DNA from: Epiperipatus broadwayi
Taxonomy: Eukaryota; Onychophora; Udeonychophora; Euonychophora; Peripatidae
Reading direction: 5' to 3'
Assembly (NCBI GenBank): GCA_028023455.1
Contig: JAQFVV010012446.1
Location: 682,001 to 746,000, forward strand
Length of the DNA stretch: 64,000 nucleotides
A program made the position numbers and the translations under genes. The notes below the pieces were generated by a model. That model saw nothing but the letters and a program-made list of their open reading frames with translations. It ran no database searches and was not told the DNA's origin. Positions within the stretch are counted from its first letter, which is position 1; each line of letters begins with the position of its first letter. Positions 23,285-33,285 of the stretch are shown piece by piece.

Positions 23285-23585
23285 GTTATTAAAACTGGCA
23301 AAACTCTCCATACAGTAGTGCCACTCAGTGCCAACCAGAGTAATCAATGGGTGCCAGAAGGCTTGTCATAAAATCCCTATCTAGTGCTACTCATCCAATA
23401 TCCCCAGACTAGTTTCTGGCTTGTGGCCTTCGTCAGTGAGGAGCTTCGGATCTGAGAGCACCACCTAGATCTTAGGATCTAATGCAACCCTCCAACACTG
23501 AGTGGCACTACTGTATGGAGAGTTTTGCCTGTTTTAATAACAGTAATGTGCTAGCATAAGAAATAGTGATCATGTGATGTTAAGG
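23285..23585. mobile_element. Ribozyme repeat family A, inverted pair
   Basis: A minus-strand copy (GGCAAAACTCTCCATACAGT ... through the hammerhead to CTTAGGATCTAATGCAACC) is followed directly by the 3' part of a plus-strand copy (CACTGAGTGGCACTACTGTA ... GTGATCATGTGATG). The two outer blocks are perfect reverse complements over tens of bases. Confidence 0.8.
23401..23442 (-). ncRNA. Hammerhead ribozyme, family A, best-preserved copy
   Basis: Minus strand: TCCTCA, CTGACGA, A, GGC-CACAA-GCC, A, GAAAC, TA, GTC, TGGGGA. Every core base is present (position 7 may be any base). Stem I pairs six of six positions, UCCUCA with UGGGGA (one U-G). Helix II is three G-C pairs, and stem III is A-U and C-G with the palindromic ACUAGU. 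Cleavage would follow GUC. Confidence 0.7.
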
Positions 23586-24455
23586 TCTCTTCAATATTCT
23601 CATGGATATTTTATTGTTTTCCTTCCTTGATTTATTCTCTAGTTAAAAATACCAACCAATAACATTTGGTTGCAAATTACCACCTATGATGAAGTGTTAC
23701 CAGTAAATCATACTGTTTTACCTAATTAATCCCAAGTTTATTTGCATAGAAGGTTTGCATATAATTGGTTTGCATGCTTAACTGGGTTTTGGTTGATTTT
23801 ACTTCAGCATAAGAAAAATCTTTTCGTTGACTAACTTTTCTGCATTGGCTTTATTAATTATTTTACGCAATGCAAATGCAGTAATTTATTATTCCACACC
23901 TTCAAAAAGCTGACAGTTTCCACTATCCAGAAGCACTTCTCCCACTATTTGAAAGTATCAAATAATAATTTATCCCATTTGCATTGTTGGAAGTGCATAG
24001 AAAATTGTGTTTCGTATTTTTTTGTAATAGTAAAAAGAAAAAACAACTTGATCATATTCCCACTTTCTTTTTAAATTTTTGGATTTGCTTTATACAAACT
24101 AATTATTATTATATCTTAATTTTTCAGGTTTAATACATGCTTTCTGGGCCATTGTTTCTCTTCTTTATTTCTCTCATTTAATACTTTAAATTGTTCATCT
24201 ATTACCATTTCTAATGCCGGTCTAACTATGATCTATTTCATTTTTCAATAATGTTATTGATAGTTGCTTGTTTGCTAATCTATTCCACTTTCAATCTGTC
24301 TTTGTTACTCCCAACATACATCTTTCAATATGTTGGTATATAGTGCCCATGTCTCAAATCCATATGTAAGAACTCCTTTTCAAACACAGGCATATTTTTC
24401 TTTAATGGCAAGTAATTTCTACTAAAAGCACTATCCAAGTTAAATTTTAACCTCA

Positions 24456-24645
24456 CTAACGAAGGCCACAAGCCAGAAACTAGTCTGGGGATATTGGATG
24501 AGTAGGCACTAGATGGGGATTTTATGCACAAGCCTTTTGTCATCCATTGATTATTCTAGCTTGCTGTGTGAGGCAATACGTATAGTGAGTTTTGCCTGTT
24601 TTAAAACAGTTATATACAAGCATAAGAAGTGGTGGTCATGTGATG
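24456..24645 (+). mobile_element. Ribozyme repeat family A copy inside a reversed RTE element
   Basis: CCTCACTAACGAAGGCCACA begins the copy. The core reads CTAACGA (G5 to A), so the ribozyme is probably dead, while GCC, GAAAC, TA, GTC and TGGGGA are kept. It continues to GTGGTCATGTGATG. Confidence 0.75.
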
Positions 24646-24651
24646 AATACT

Positions 24652-24846
24652 AAATCATCCATGCACTTTACTATTGTTACACAAATGTTTTATTTACCAC
24701 CCTCTTTTATAGTTTACAGTTTCAATTGTCCCAGCAATCTTCTTCAGAACTTTTTATATATTTCCTAACTTCAACTATAATCTGTAAAAGTGGGTGGTAA
24801 ATAAAGCATTGTGTAACAGTAGTAAAGTGCATGGATGATTTGATAT
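24652..24846. repeat. Foldback element, about 60-bp arms, hammerhead-like core inside
   Basis: AAATCATCCATGCACTTTAC TATTGTTACACAAATG ... TTTACCACCCTC is mirrored by GGGTGGTAAATAAAGCATTG TGTAACAGTAGTAAAGTGCA TGGATGATTT. On the minus strand the arm begins right at the TGTAAA that follows GAAAC, so the inverted-repeat boundary falls at the expected GUA cleavage site. Confidence 0.85.
24709..24755 (-). ncRNA. Hammerhead-like ribozyme core (family F2)
   Basis: Minus strand: CTGAAGA, A, helix II GATTG/CAATT, GAAAC, TGTA. Core positions are intact (A at free position 7), with one additional A before helix II as in the other F2 copies. Confidence 0.5.
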
Positions 24847-25214
24847 TATATGATATACATGTGGCAATGCAATAAGAAAGAGTAGTTATGATACAAGTTT
24901 AATTTTATGATTTATTTTATTCATTGCATTTCATCTGTAATAATAATATGATCAAGATATGTATTGTTGTTAAACTCTTTTTATTCTTTAATATTAATCT
25001 TTATTTTGTCATTTTTGAAAATGGCTCAGGCTTTCAATTACTCCTTTTTAGCATTCATGTTTAGTCCTCCGTTTTACTTGCATCTTTTAGCTCTTGTTAT
25101 ATTTCTTGAAGCTCTGAAAGTTTATTTAGAAGAAGAATCATATTAGCTGCATATCTATGTGATTTAAGTGAGCTCCATTTCTTCTCTTAGCTTTCCATTT
25201 TAAACCATGAAAAC

Positions 25215-25302
25215 ATCGAGAGGTCAGCGCGACTGCCATACAAACAGTTGCCCGGGTTGCAGGTTCGCATCCTGGCCGATTCTATGACACTTGAAAAAAA
25301 AA
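25215..25302 (+). mobile_element. tRNA-derived SINE with perfect 13-bp target duplication
   Basis: AAACCATGAAAAC occurs at 25202-25214 and again at 25303-25315, directly flanking the element. The element is 5'-truncated (starts ATCGAGAGGTCAGCGCG), keeps TTGCCCGGGTTGCAGGTTCG (B box), CTATGACACTTG, and ends in an A-run. It sits inside the reversed RTE LINE, whose reading resumes cleanly on both sides. Confidence 0.9.
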
Positions 25303-25640
25303 AAACCATGAAAACGTATTCCATAAACCTGCTATAAAAAGTTTTGGAGAGTTAGAATTGTCTACTCTAGATGTTATCAACATTTATCGCAGCATCTTTA
25401 TGTTGTTTGATTGCTGCTTTTGCATTTTGATAAATATTTTTCCAGAATTTTATAATATTCTGGGTCCTTTTCATGATATTTTTTAATCATCACACAAATT
25501 ATTTTTAGATTCAAATGTATTTTCATAATTTACAAATCCTGCACAAAATGGCAATTAATATATGTTGGCTCTTTCTCTAAGTTCTCTTATTGCTTGGATA
25601 TAATTTATTATACTACAACTTCTTTTAAATTCCACTTGTT

Positions 25641-25672
25641 TTGTTTGTTTGTTTGTTTGTTTGTTTTGCTTG
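25641..25672. repeat. (TTTG)n microsatellite
   Basis: TTTGTTTGTTTGTTTG repeats within TTGTTTTG...TTGC at the 5' edge of the reversed RTE copy. Confidence 0.85.
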
Positions 25673-25738
25673 GTTTGAATCCAAAGTTTTTAGTAGACAA
25701 ATTGTAATGGTCATAATGGAATTTTTTTTGTTTTTTGT

Positions 25739-26249
25739 TAGTGTTCTTCAACCCTTGGTCCGCAGCCCGGTGCCGGGCCGCGGAACTTTTTTGCAGGTCC
25801 GTGTGCTAGACGGGTAGTAAAAAGTTTGTAATAATAAATAATAAGAGTTTAAACTTTTAATTAATATAGCCAATTTTTATTTATTTTTTCATCTCATTTT
25901 TACCCAATTAAAAAAAAAAGAAAACAGAACGAAAACAAAATCTAATCATTCATTCATAAATTAATTTGTTTTTCTAGTTATCACAGATGTTTATGGGGGG
26001 GGGGGGTAGAATTAAATTTTTTATTACTTTTCTAAAAAAAATATAAAAAAAAGTTTTTTATTATATAAACTCCATATATATATAAAACTTTATCTTATAT
26101 ATTTAACATTGTTGTTTTGATCAGTTATAACAATTATGCTTATCTTTAAGAAAATTTATCTATAGACTTTTATCCTTATTTTTGCTGGTCCGCGGAACCT
26201 TATCCTTATTTTTACCGGTCCGCAGGTGTGAAAAGGTTAAAGACCACTG
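25739..26249. mobile_element. Non-autonomous hAT-like DNA transposon
   Basis: The left end TAGTGTTCTTCAACCCTTGG and the right end AAAGGTTAAAGACCACTG (read in reverse CAGTGGTCTTTAACC) are imperfect terminal inverted repeats of the CAGTGGTTCTTAACC type. Next to each end lies GGTCCGC / GCGGACC, inverted. The inside is A+T-rich with a 12-G run at 25995-26006 and no transposase. I could not see a clear 8-bp target duplication. Confidence 0.65.
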
Positions 26250-26644
26250 TTTTAAAGGAAAAAGCAGTTTCTATAATGCTTTTTGAATAACTGAACTGAA
26301 TCTGCAATAATCACTTGTGTACGATTAAAAGTATTCCATTTTCATATAGAAAGTACTTTAGCTATAATATATAATAATAATATTCTTTAATATTTTCTTC
26401 TATCTTGTCTAACTTATTTTCTTTTATAAATGCTAGCACTAGAAACATATTCAGAATAGTTGATTAAGTTTAAAATTTTTAACTTGAAGTGGTAAGATTA
26501 ACACCAATTGTGTATATGTTTTCCTCCACAAGGAAGAATAAACATAGGAAATTTGAACACAGATTTTTTAAGCTCCTTTCACACATCTACTCTATCTCAT
26601 ACAACCAATATATAGACCATACAATGTGAAAATGATAAATGGTC

Positions 26645-26697
26645 TCCAAAATATATATATATATTTTTTGTCTTGAACCAGCACTCATCAGTTGGTC
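26645..26697 (-). ncRNA. Decayed F1 hammerhead-like sequences (two, head to tail)
   Basis: Minus strand: CCAACTGATGAGTGCTGG keeps the first half, but the GAAA half reads as an A-run. The second unit (about 26775-26822) reads TTGATGA in place of CTGATGA. Both look inactive. Confidence 0.4.
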
Positions 26698-27047
26698 CAA
26701 ATCATTCCCCACATATATATATAATCAGCGCTTGGTTTATATAAGGATAGCAAATCTAAAATGATAAATGATCTCCAATATATGTATTTTGTCCTTAACC
26801 AGCACTCATCAATTGGTCCAGATCATCTCCCATACATATATAATCACTGCTCGGTTTATATTAAGATAGCAAATCTTCACACTTTAATGGACAGACTTTA
26901 ATCTACTCCAACTCTTCAGCGATGGTATGGATTGATGAAGAATTAGAAAGTGGAATAGATTAAAGCCTGTCTTTTAAAGTGTGAAAATTTGCTATCTTAA
27001 TATAAACCGAGTACTGATTACATATGTGTGTGGGAGATGATGATTTA

Positions 27048-27090
27048 AGCCAACTGATGAGTGCTGGTTGAGCACGAAACCCATATTGGA
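27048..27090 (+). ncRNA. Hammerhead ribozyme, family F1, canonical geometry
   Basis: CCAA, CTGATGA (27054-27060), helix II GTGCT/AGCAC with loop GGTTG, GAAAC, CCATA, then TTGG. Stem I is CCAA with TTGG, and helix II is five perfect pairs directly joined to A9 and G12 (G10.1-C11.1), which is the textbook arrangement. Stem III is almost absent, so the cleavage step would depend on dimers or on a tiny loop. Confidence 0.7.
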
Positions 27091-27404
27091 GATCATTCCT
27101 CTTTTTTGCATATATGTGGTCATGTGTATCAACTTAATTGTATGAGATAGAGAGGATGACTGAAGGGAGATTGAAAGCCTGTGTTCAAATTCCCTATACT
27201 ACAGCTAGACTCCAGGTATATAAAAAAAAATATGCATGTATTTAAAAGAGAGAGTAAGCAAAAAGAAGGTTTATTTAATTATAAATTTAAGACCTTGCAG
27301 TGTCATGGTATGGGTATGACTTTGCTAATGCTCTATTTTTCATTAATTATTATTTTTGCACTGATATATGTATAAATATATTTTACACAAATATATTTTC
27401 GTTC

Positions 27405-27491
27405 TGTCAAGCGTTGGTGGCCTAGTGGTTAGCATAGCTGTCTTCCAAGCAGCTGGCCCGGATTCACTTCCAGGTTCAACGCTTTTGATAT
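27405..27491 (+). mobile_element. tRNA-Gly(TCC)-like SINE
   Basis: GTCAAGCGTTGGTGGCCTAG, AGCTGTCTTCCAAGCAGCTG (TCC anticodon loop), GGATTCACTTCC (decayed B box), TCAACGCTTTTGATATATG. AAATATATTTTCGTT before it resembles AAATATATATATTCGTT after it, an approximate target duplication. Confidence 0.8.
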
Positions 27492-27499
27492 ATGAAATA

Positions 27500-28102
27500 T
27501 ATATATTCGTTTTTATTTTTTTATGAATGAATTAATTATTATTGTTGTTAATGAATTAATTAATTATTTAAAAATTATATTTAAAGTTTTGATAAGAATA
27601 TAATTAAAAGTTTTTTGGGTGAAATAACTATTCAAATTTTTTATTTAAAAGCTTTTCTGTAAAGTTTTGATAAAAAAAAATAGTTAAAAGACTTTTGTTT
27701 TGGGAAAAAATAACTAAGATATATATTACAATAGATCAGGAATTGATTAGTAAAACTTATTAACAATAATTTTTTCTTTATCAGATATGGAAATGATTTT
27801 TTTAATGTTTAGTTTTTGAAAGATGTTATTTGTTTATATGTTATGATGAAAATCTTTCTTCTGGTTGAAATATTTAAAAAAAAATAATGTTGTGTAGACA
27901 AGTAATTGTATTTTGTTTTTTATTTATTTCCTTTAGTGTGTTTATACATATTTTTTGTTTCCATATATATACTCTATTTTATAAGATTTTTTTTCATCAA
28001 CTCTACATGTTTGATCTGAAATAAATATGAAAATAATTAAAACCTAAGAAATTCGTGGAATAGCCATCCCTAACTTTTATAAGTTGTTTTTACTTCCTGA
28101 TA
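27500..28102. other. A+T-rich DNA, nothing recognised
   Basis: No gene or repeat was recognised. Confidence 0.5.
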
Positions 28103-28543
28103 TGTTTTAATAAAAGTATTTTACCAGTTCTTATGGATCTGAGACTTGGACACTTAATAGAAGAGCAATACAGAGACTTCAGACCACTCAAAGAAGTATG
28201 GAGAGATGCATGTTAGGAGTAACAAGAAGAGATCGAAAACGCAGTATTCAGGTAAGAGAACAAACAGGTATTATTGACCTCATTGAAAAAATTAAAAGAC
28301 TGAAATGGAGTTGGGCTGGACATATTGCTAGAAAAGATGATAATAGATGGACAATTGAAATTTTAAACTGGATTCCAAGAGATTGTAAAAGATCCAGAAA
28401 GAGACCAAATGCGAGATGGATGGATGAAATAAGAAAGTGTGCAGGGGTGACATGGAGAAGAGAAGCTAAAGATCGAAGATGGTTTGAACTTGGAGAGACC
28501 CTCATCCTGCAGTGGATTGAAAATGGTTGATGATGATGATGAA
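28103..28543 (+). mobile_element. RTE-clade LINE, 5'-truncated to the last 440 bp
   Basis: An open frame of 110 codons (28198-28530) carries the C-terminal part of the RTE protein: R-R-D-R-K, R-L-K-W-S-W-A-G-H-I-A-R, N-R-W-T-I-E, R-W-M-D-E-I-R-K-C-A-G. The stop lies in the GATGATGATGATGA tail. Upstream frames of RT are missing by 5' truncation at about 28103. Good preservation suggests a recent insertion. Confidence 0.9.
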
Positions 28544-28559
28544 TGTGCGTGATATAGAT

Positions 28560-29003
28560 CAGGGGTGTCCAACAAGTCGATCATGATTCACCGGTTGATC
28601 GCAAAGCCATTTTTGATCGATCGTGAGGCCAATCTGGGAAGAGCTATCGGGTAACGAGTGAAACAAATTAAGTCAAGATATTCAAGTTTTTTTATTTTTG
28701 TTTTTGTTCTAAATTTTTTCCAATTCTAGATAGGTGAAGTTCACTAAGCCTTATCATTATTGAAAATAATATTTTTAATCTCGATTTAATGTAGCTAATT
28801 TGAATTAATAAATATTGTTGCTTTCATTCCCTCGGATATGAGTTTTTGGCCCGTTTTAATTGTTATTTTTTACTAGGTAGATATATAAAAATAGTAGGTA
28901 TTTCACACTTCCCTCCACATAGACTATGCCTTTGACAAGTCGATCGCAACACATTTTTAAAATAAAAAGTAGATCTTATGAAGATAAAAGTTGGCCACCC
29001 CTG
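28560..29003. mobile_element. Non-autonomous hAT-like MITE, perfect 8-bp target duplication
   Basis: CAGGGGTGTCCAAC at the left and GTTGGCCACCCCTG at the right are near-perfect terminal inverted repeats. ATATAGAT directly flanks both ends (28552-28559 and 29004-29011). Length is 444 bp with no transposase frame. GATCGATCGTGAGGCC and CAAGTCGATCGCAAC are internal features shared with the fragment at 58019-58111. Confidence 0.9.
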
Positions 29004-29387
29004 ATATAGATCATGAAATTTGAATAATTTTCCACTTGACAATATTACTAACAATATGCTATTGGATAATCTTAATGGTGCCAACATTTAGCAGTGGATG
29101 CCATTTTAAAATCAGTACTTAGTTTAAATTCATGAAAATACTTTTATAAGATAGTCCAGGTGGAAGTGGAAATTCATTTTTGTATTGTGAATTAATTCAA
29201 AAAGTTGATTTAATTAATAAAAAAATCTTTAATTGTTGCATGGAGTGGGATAACAGCTACTTTAGAGCCTAGGCCTCTATTTAGAAGAATCATGCTTTCC
29301 ACATGAGCACTTTTATACTGTTGATCCATAGCTATTATTTCAAATATTCATAAAGGGAAAACTCAATAGTAAATAAACTATTAAACC

Positions 29388-29630
29388 ACTAAACATCACA
29401 TTATCACCATTTCTTATGCTTGCTCATAACTGTTATTAAAACAGGTAAAACTCTCCATACTCTAGTGCCGCTCAGTGCAAGCCAGAGTAATCAACAAGCC
29501 AGAAAGTAGTCTGGGGATATGGGATGAGTAGGCACTAGATAGGAATTTTATGCACAAGCCTTCTGGGATCCATTGATTACTCTGCCTTGCACTGAGTAGC
29601 ACTAATGTATGGAGAGTTTTGCCTGTTTTA
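29388..29630. mobile_element. Ribozyme repeat family A, inverted pair
   Basis: Minus half: AACATCACATTATCACCATT ... AAACTCTCCATACTCTAGTG ... GCCAGAGTAATCAAC. Plus half: AAGCCAGAAAGTAGTCTGGG ... TCCATTGATTACTC ... GAGAGTTTTGCCTG. The junction cuts into the hammerhead, so CUGAUGA is missing. Confidence 0.8.
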
Positions 29631-29639
29631 TATAAACTA

Positions 29640-30100
29640 TTGCAGACAATATCAAATACTGTGAAAAAAAAATTTATTAGTTCCATATTATTGAATTTTT
29701 ATGTTCTTAAAATTAAATTTAAAATATTTTTTCCTCTCATAAATATTAAATAATTAAGTTGTTTTAAAGATGGGCAAAGAAATAACTATTTTTGTAACCT
29801 AACAACAATTAAAAATACTACTCAGATGCCCCTAATACTTATATTCTAACAGTATCTTTATATAGCCAAACAATTCTTATGATAATCTGGCTTTGTACCA
29901 GGCTGCCAGATTATTTTCAGATTTATTTATATAATGAATGCCAAATTATAACAACCAACTGATAACGTAAGGTACACAATCAACTATACGATATATTTTT
30001 ATACTATTTCCAGAACCCTCCTTAAGGGAAAATATCTTCATTGATCAGCCAAATAGCAGAGATATATTTGTGTGATATTTTTAATGATATAACCTGAGTT
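29640..30100. other. A+T-rich DNA, nothing recognised
   Basis: Sequence between the family A pair and the 5' end of the RTE copy. No gene was recognised. Confidence 0.5.
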
Positions 30101-30330
30101 AGAAAGGAATTTGCTGTTAACTAAACAGCGACCCTTTGATTCCTCTTGAAGACCTTAAAGGAACACCGAGCAGGGCATATTTCCTAAGGTCCACTCCATA
30201 TATTCTTGTGGTTGCAGCTGTTATTATTTTGTGGATTATTCATATAGTATACAAACCTGGATGGGCTGCTTACCAATGTGCATTAGCCAGCATGGTGAGT
30301 TTATTGGCTTTTTACCTCTGAGTTTAAGAT
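30101..30330 (+). other. RTE 5' leader containing a short ORF with a membrane-like stretch and a splice-donor-like end
   Basis: A frame at 30136-30321 reads as a hydrophobic segment (I-L-V-V-A-A-V-I-I-L-W-I-I) followed by K-P-G-W-A-A-Y-Q. It then passes through CAG-CATG-GTGAGT (donor-like, 30295-30300). The same block, with indels that break the frame, sits at 47443-47660 before the better RTE copy, again with CGTG-GTGAGT (47633-47638). It therefore belongs to the element, not to a host gene here. Whether it began as a captured host exon is unknown. Confidence 0.6.
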
Positions 30331-33285
30331 CAAGAAACACCATGATCTTTTTTCTCAGTTGCCTGATAGTTCTTAACTGAAATATCAACTGAGTTTTTTT
30401 GACAGCAGAATGAATGTATGTGTGAATGATTTTTTTTTCCCCTAATAAATATTTACTATCATGACAGACCAAAATAAATTATGGTCCTTATTCCCAGGAG
30501 ACTGTAAAGTTGTCGGTCAAGGCGGCGAAGGCAGAGGATGCTAAGAATCTCCTTATTGCAGACCCAGGCTGCCATTTGATGATGACCTTTTATTTAGGTA
30601 CTTAAACTGCAAATCATTTTCAAGCAAAGGAAGATTGCGAGGACTGGAAGAGGAACTGACTCATATTAAATGGGATATTAGTGGACTTCACAAAGTTAGA
30701 ATAAAAGGTGAAGAGACAATTGATTTAAAAAGTGGACTTGTACTGTATTACAAAAGAACAAATGTTTGAAATTCAAGTGGAGTAGGATTCGTTATAAATA
30801 AAAAGTGGAAGAACAGCATTGTGAAGATTGATGGACAGAGTGGCAACATTAGTTATTCAACTTAATAGCAGATATCAAATACAGATAATTCAGGTTTATA
30901 CCCCAACAAGTTCTCATTGTGATGAAGAAGTAGAGGATTTTTATATGGATGTGCAAAAAGCATTTGATCAGACCAAAGAACATTTTAAAATTGCCATGGA
31001 AGACTTTAATGTTAGAATCAGTAAACAATTGAAAGATGAAAGTGCTGTAGGTAATTTTGTCTATTATGATAGAAATGAGAGAGGACATAGCCATGTGGAG
31101 TTTACAGAAAAAGAAAAACTTTATATTATGAATTAGAAAAATGTTAAATGCAAATTGACATGGAAACATCCAAATGAGTATACAACATGATTGGATGATA
31201 TTTTGACTAACAAAAAATATGTATTTCAAGATTGTAATGTTCTTAATAAATTAAACCCAGGAAATGATCATTGATTAGTATGAAGTAAGATACATATTAA
31301 TGCAAAACTAGAGAGACAAAAATTATTAAGAAAAGCAATATTCAGAGTTGATATTCCTAATCTACAAAAACATTCCAGTGAATTTAAATTAGAACTTGCA
31401 AATTAACAGATTCAATTTTGAATGAATTCAATAGAAAGACCACTGATATACTTTTAAAAGCTACAACAAAGATAGCTGGTATAAAAAAGCAGCAATTGGC
31501 CAGCAAAATTTCTTCAGAGACAAGACAATTTAAAAGGAAAAGAAGGAATATGTAAATATATAAAAATGATGCATTAAGAAGGATTGAAATATCTCAAATT
31601 TTGTAAAGTTATGCAAAAAAGAATTGTAATATAAGAAAGTATAATTGTGAACTAGCAAGCCAAAGCTATAGAAAAGGATAAAAATCTTAAGAATGTAGAA
31701 CAACATCTTGGTATTGGTAGGAAACTTATTTCTGCAATAAGAAAAAAAGATGGGATTATTACTAAAAAGAGAGATGATATAAAATATGTAGAAGAGTTCT
31801 TTCAAGAATTATATAGTAATAAAGAACAAGGAAAATTATCTCCTGTAACTACTATATCTTCTGAATTGCCCAGGATTTTAAATGAAGTGAGACATGCAAT
31901 TAAATTTATGAAGAAGGTAAAAGCTCCAAGTAATGATGGACTTTATAATTGTTATCTTAAAAGAAGCAGGTGAAGAAATAGAAAAAATTTTGGCAATGTT
32001 ACATATCAAAGGTCTAAATAATAAGGATGTACCAGATGATAGAAAGAATGCAGTATTAATATTAATATTTAAAAAAGGTGATAACGAAGATATTAGAAAT
32101 TATAAACTTATCAGCCTTTTATCAGTTTTATACAAAATTTTCACCAAGATAATTACAACTTGTCTATACAGAACATTGAATTTCCACCAACTAAGAGAAC
32201 AAGCTGGATGTATTGGGAGAAGTTATAGAAAGGACAAATGAATATGAGTTGCCATTATGCTTTGGATTTGTAGATTATGAAAAGGCATTTGATTCCAGAA
32301 ACATTTCTTCAGTGATTAAAGCATTGGATCATCAAGGTATAGATCCAGGATATTGTCATATTTTAAAGAATATTTATAAAAATGCAACAGCAATAATTAT
32401 ATTACATAATGATACTAGGAAAGTCAACATTGAGAAAGATGTAAGACAGGGTGACTCCATATCTCCAAAACTTTTTACAGCAAGAAGTATTTTGTAGATT
32501 AAAGTGGAAGCCAAGGGAGTAAAAGTAAATGGAGATTATTTAAGTCATCTTGATTTTGCAATGATATAATTGTTTTTGCAAATAATGCTTTAGAGTTTCA
32601 GGGAATGTTGCAAGAGTTATCAGATGAAAATAAGAAAGTAGGATTAAAAACAAATGTTAAAAAGATTAAAGTAATGTTCAATGGATTTTCTCAAAAGATT
32701 AAAATAAAGTTTGATAATGATGAGTTAGAAGAAGTTAACAACTACAAATATCTTAATGAAATTATTAGTACAGATGGAAACATAATGAATGAAAGTAATC
32801 GGAATTAAACTTGATTGAAGTGCTCTTGGTAGAAACAACGTAATATTAAAAGGAAATATGCCTATGTGTTTTACCAGGTCTTATGAATCTGAGATTTGGA
32901 TACTTAACCGAAGAGCAATATAGAGACTTCAGACCAATCAATAAAGTATGGAGAGATGCATATTAGGAATAACAAGAAGAAATCAAAAACAAAATACATG
33001 GATGAGAAAATAAACAGATGTTATTGTCATCATTGAAAGAATAATGAGACTGAAATGGAGTTGGGACATATTGTTAGAAGAGACAATAATAAGTGGATAG
33101 TTGAAATTTTAAACTAGATTCCAAGAAATTGTAAAAGACTTAGAAAGAGACCACATGTGAGATAAATGGATGAAATAAGGTTGTGTGTGGGGGTGATGTG
33201 GAGAAGATGGGCCCAAGATCAGAGAAAATGGATTGAATTTGGAGAGACCCTCCTGCAGTGGATCAATAATGGTTGAAAAAGATTA
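30101..33285 (+). pseudogene. RTE-clade LINE, nearly full length but heavily broken
   Basis: The copy is collinear with 47443-50735, including the 5' leader. Remains of the endonuclease read from about 30540 to 31300 (I-Q-V-Y-T-P-T-S-S, A-M-E-D-F-N-V-R-I with the catalytic G-D-F-N changed, N-E-R-G-H). RT blocks follow at about 31800-32800 (G-F-V-D-Y-E-K-A-F-D-S, V-R-Q-G-D-S-I-S-P-K-L-F, Y-K-Y-L). Many stops and deletions break every domain; part of the linker is missing near 31400-31440. It ends at ATCAATAATGGTTGA without the long TGATGA tail. Confidence 0.9.

Larger units (their letters stand above)
22990..24149. other. A+T-rich DNA around the family A copy
   Basis: Apart from the repeat at 23285-23585 I see nothing recognisable here. 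Confidence 0.5.
24150..25680 (-). mobile_element. Divergent RTE-clade LINE, reversed, interrupted by three insertions
   Basis: On the minus strand the order matches the RTE copies. From 25680 down to 25315 it covers the region before RT motif A to the GVRQGDS block. From 25214 to about 24915 it covers the block before FADD and the KKTK/YKYLG region, and from 24455 to 24150 the YGSETW and W-A-G-H-I region. It is cut by a SINE (25215-25302), a foldback (24652-24846) and a family A repeat (24456-24645). It is more divergent than the other copies, so this is the oldest RTE insertion in the window. Confidence 0.7.
26537..27202. repeat. Compound F1 foldback with three hammerhead-like cores
   Basis: The left part holds two head-to-tail minus-strand units (core near 26690 and 26812). 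The right part is the reverse-complement unit on the plus strand (core at 27054). Outer ends are GGAAATTTGAACACAG and CTGTGTTCAAATTCCC. Inner parts TTTATATTAAGATAGCAAAT and ATTTGCTATCTTAATATAAA are inverted. The ends resemble a B box (GTTCAAATCC), so a tRNA-related origin is possible. No protein is encoded. Confidence 0.8.

Noticed and set aside
30136-30321. A host membrane-protein exon at 30.1-30.3 kb
   Set aside because: The same block precedes the RTE copy at 47.4 kb, so here it is part of the RTE leader.
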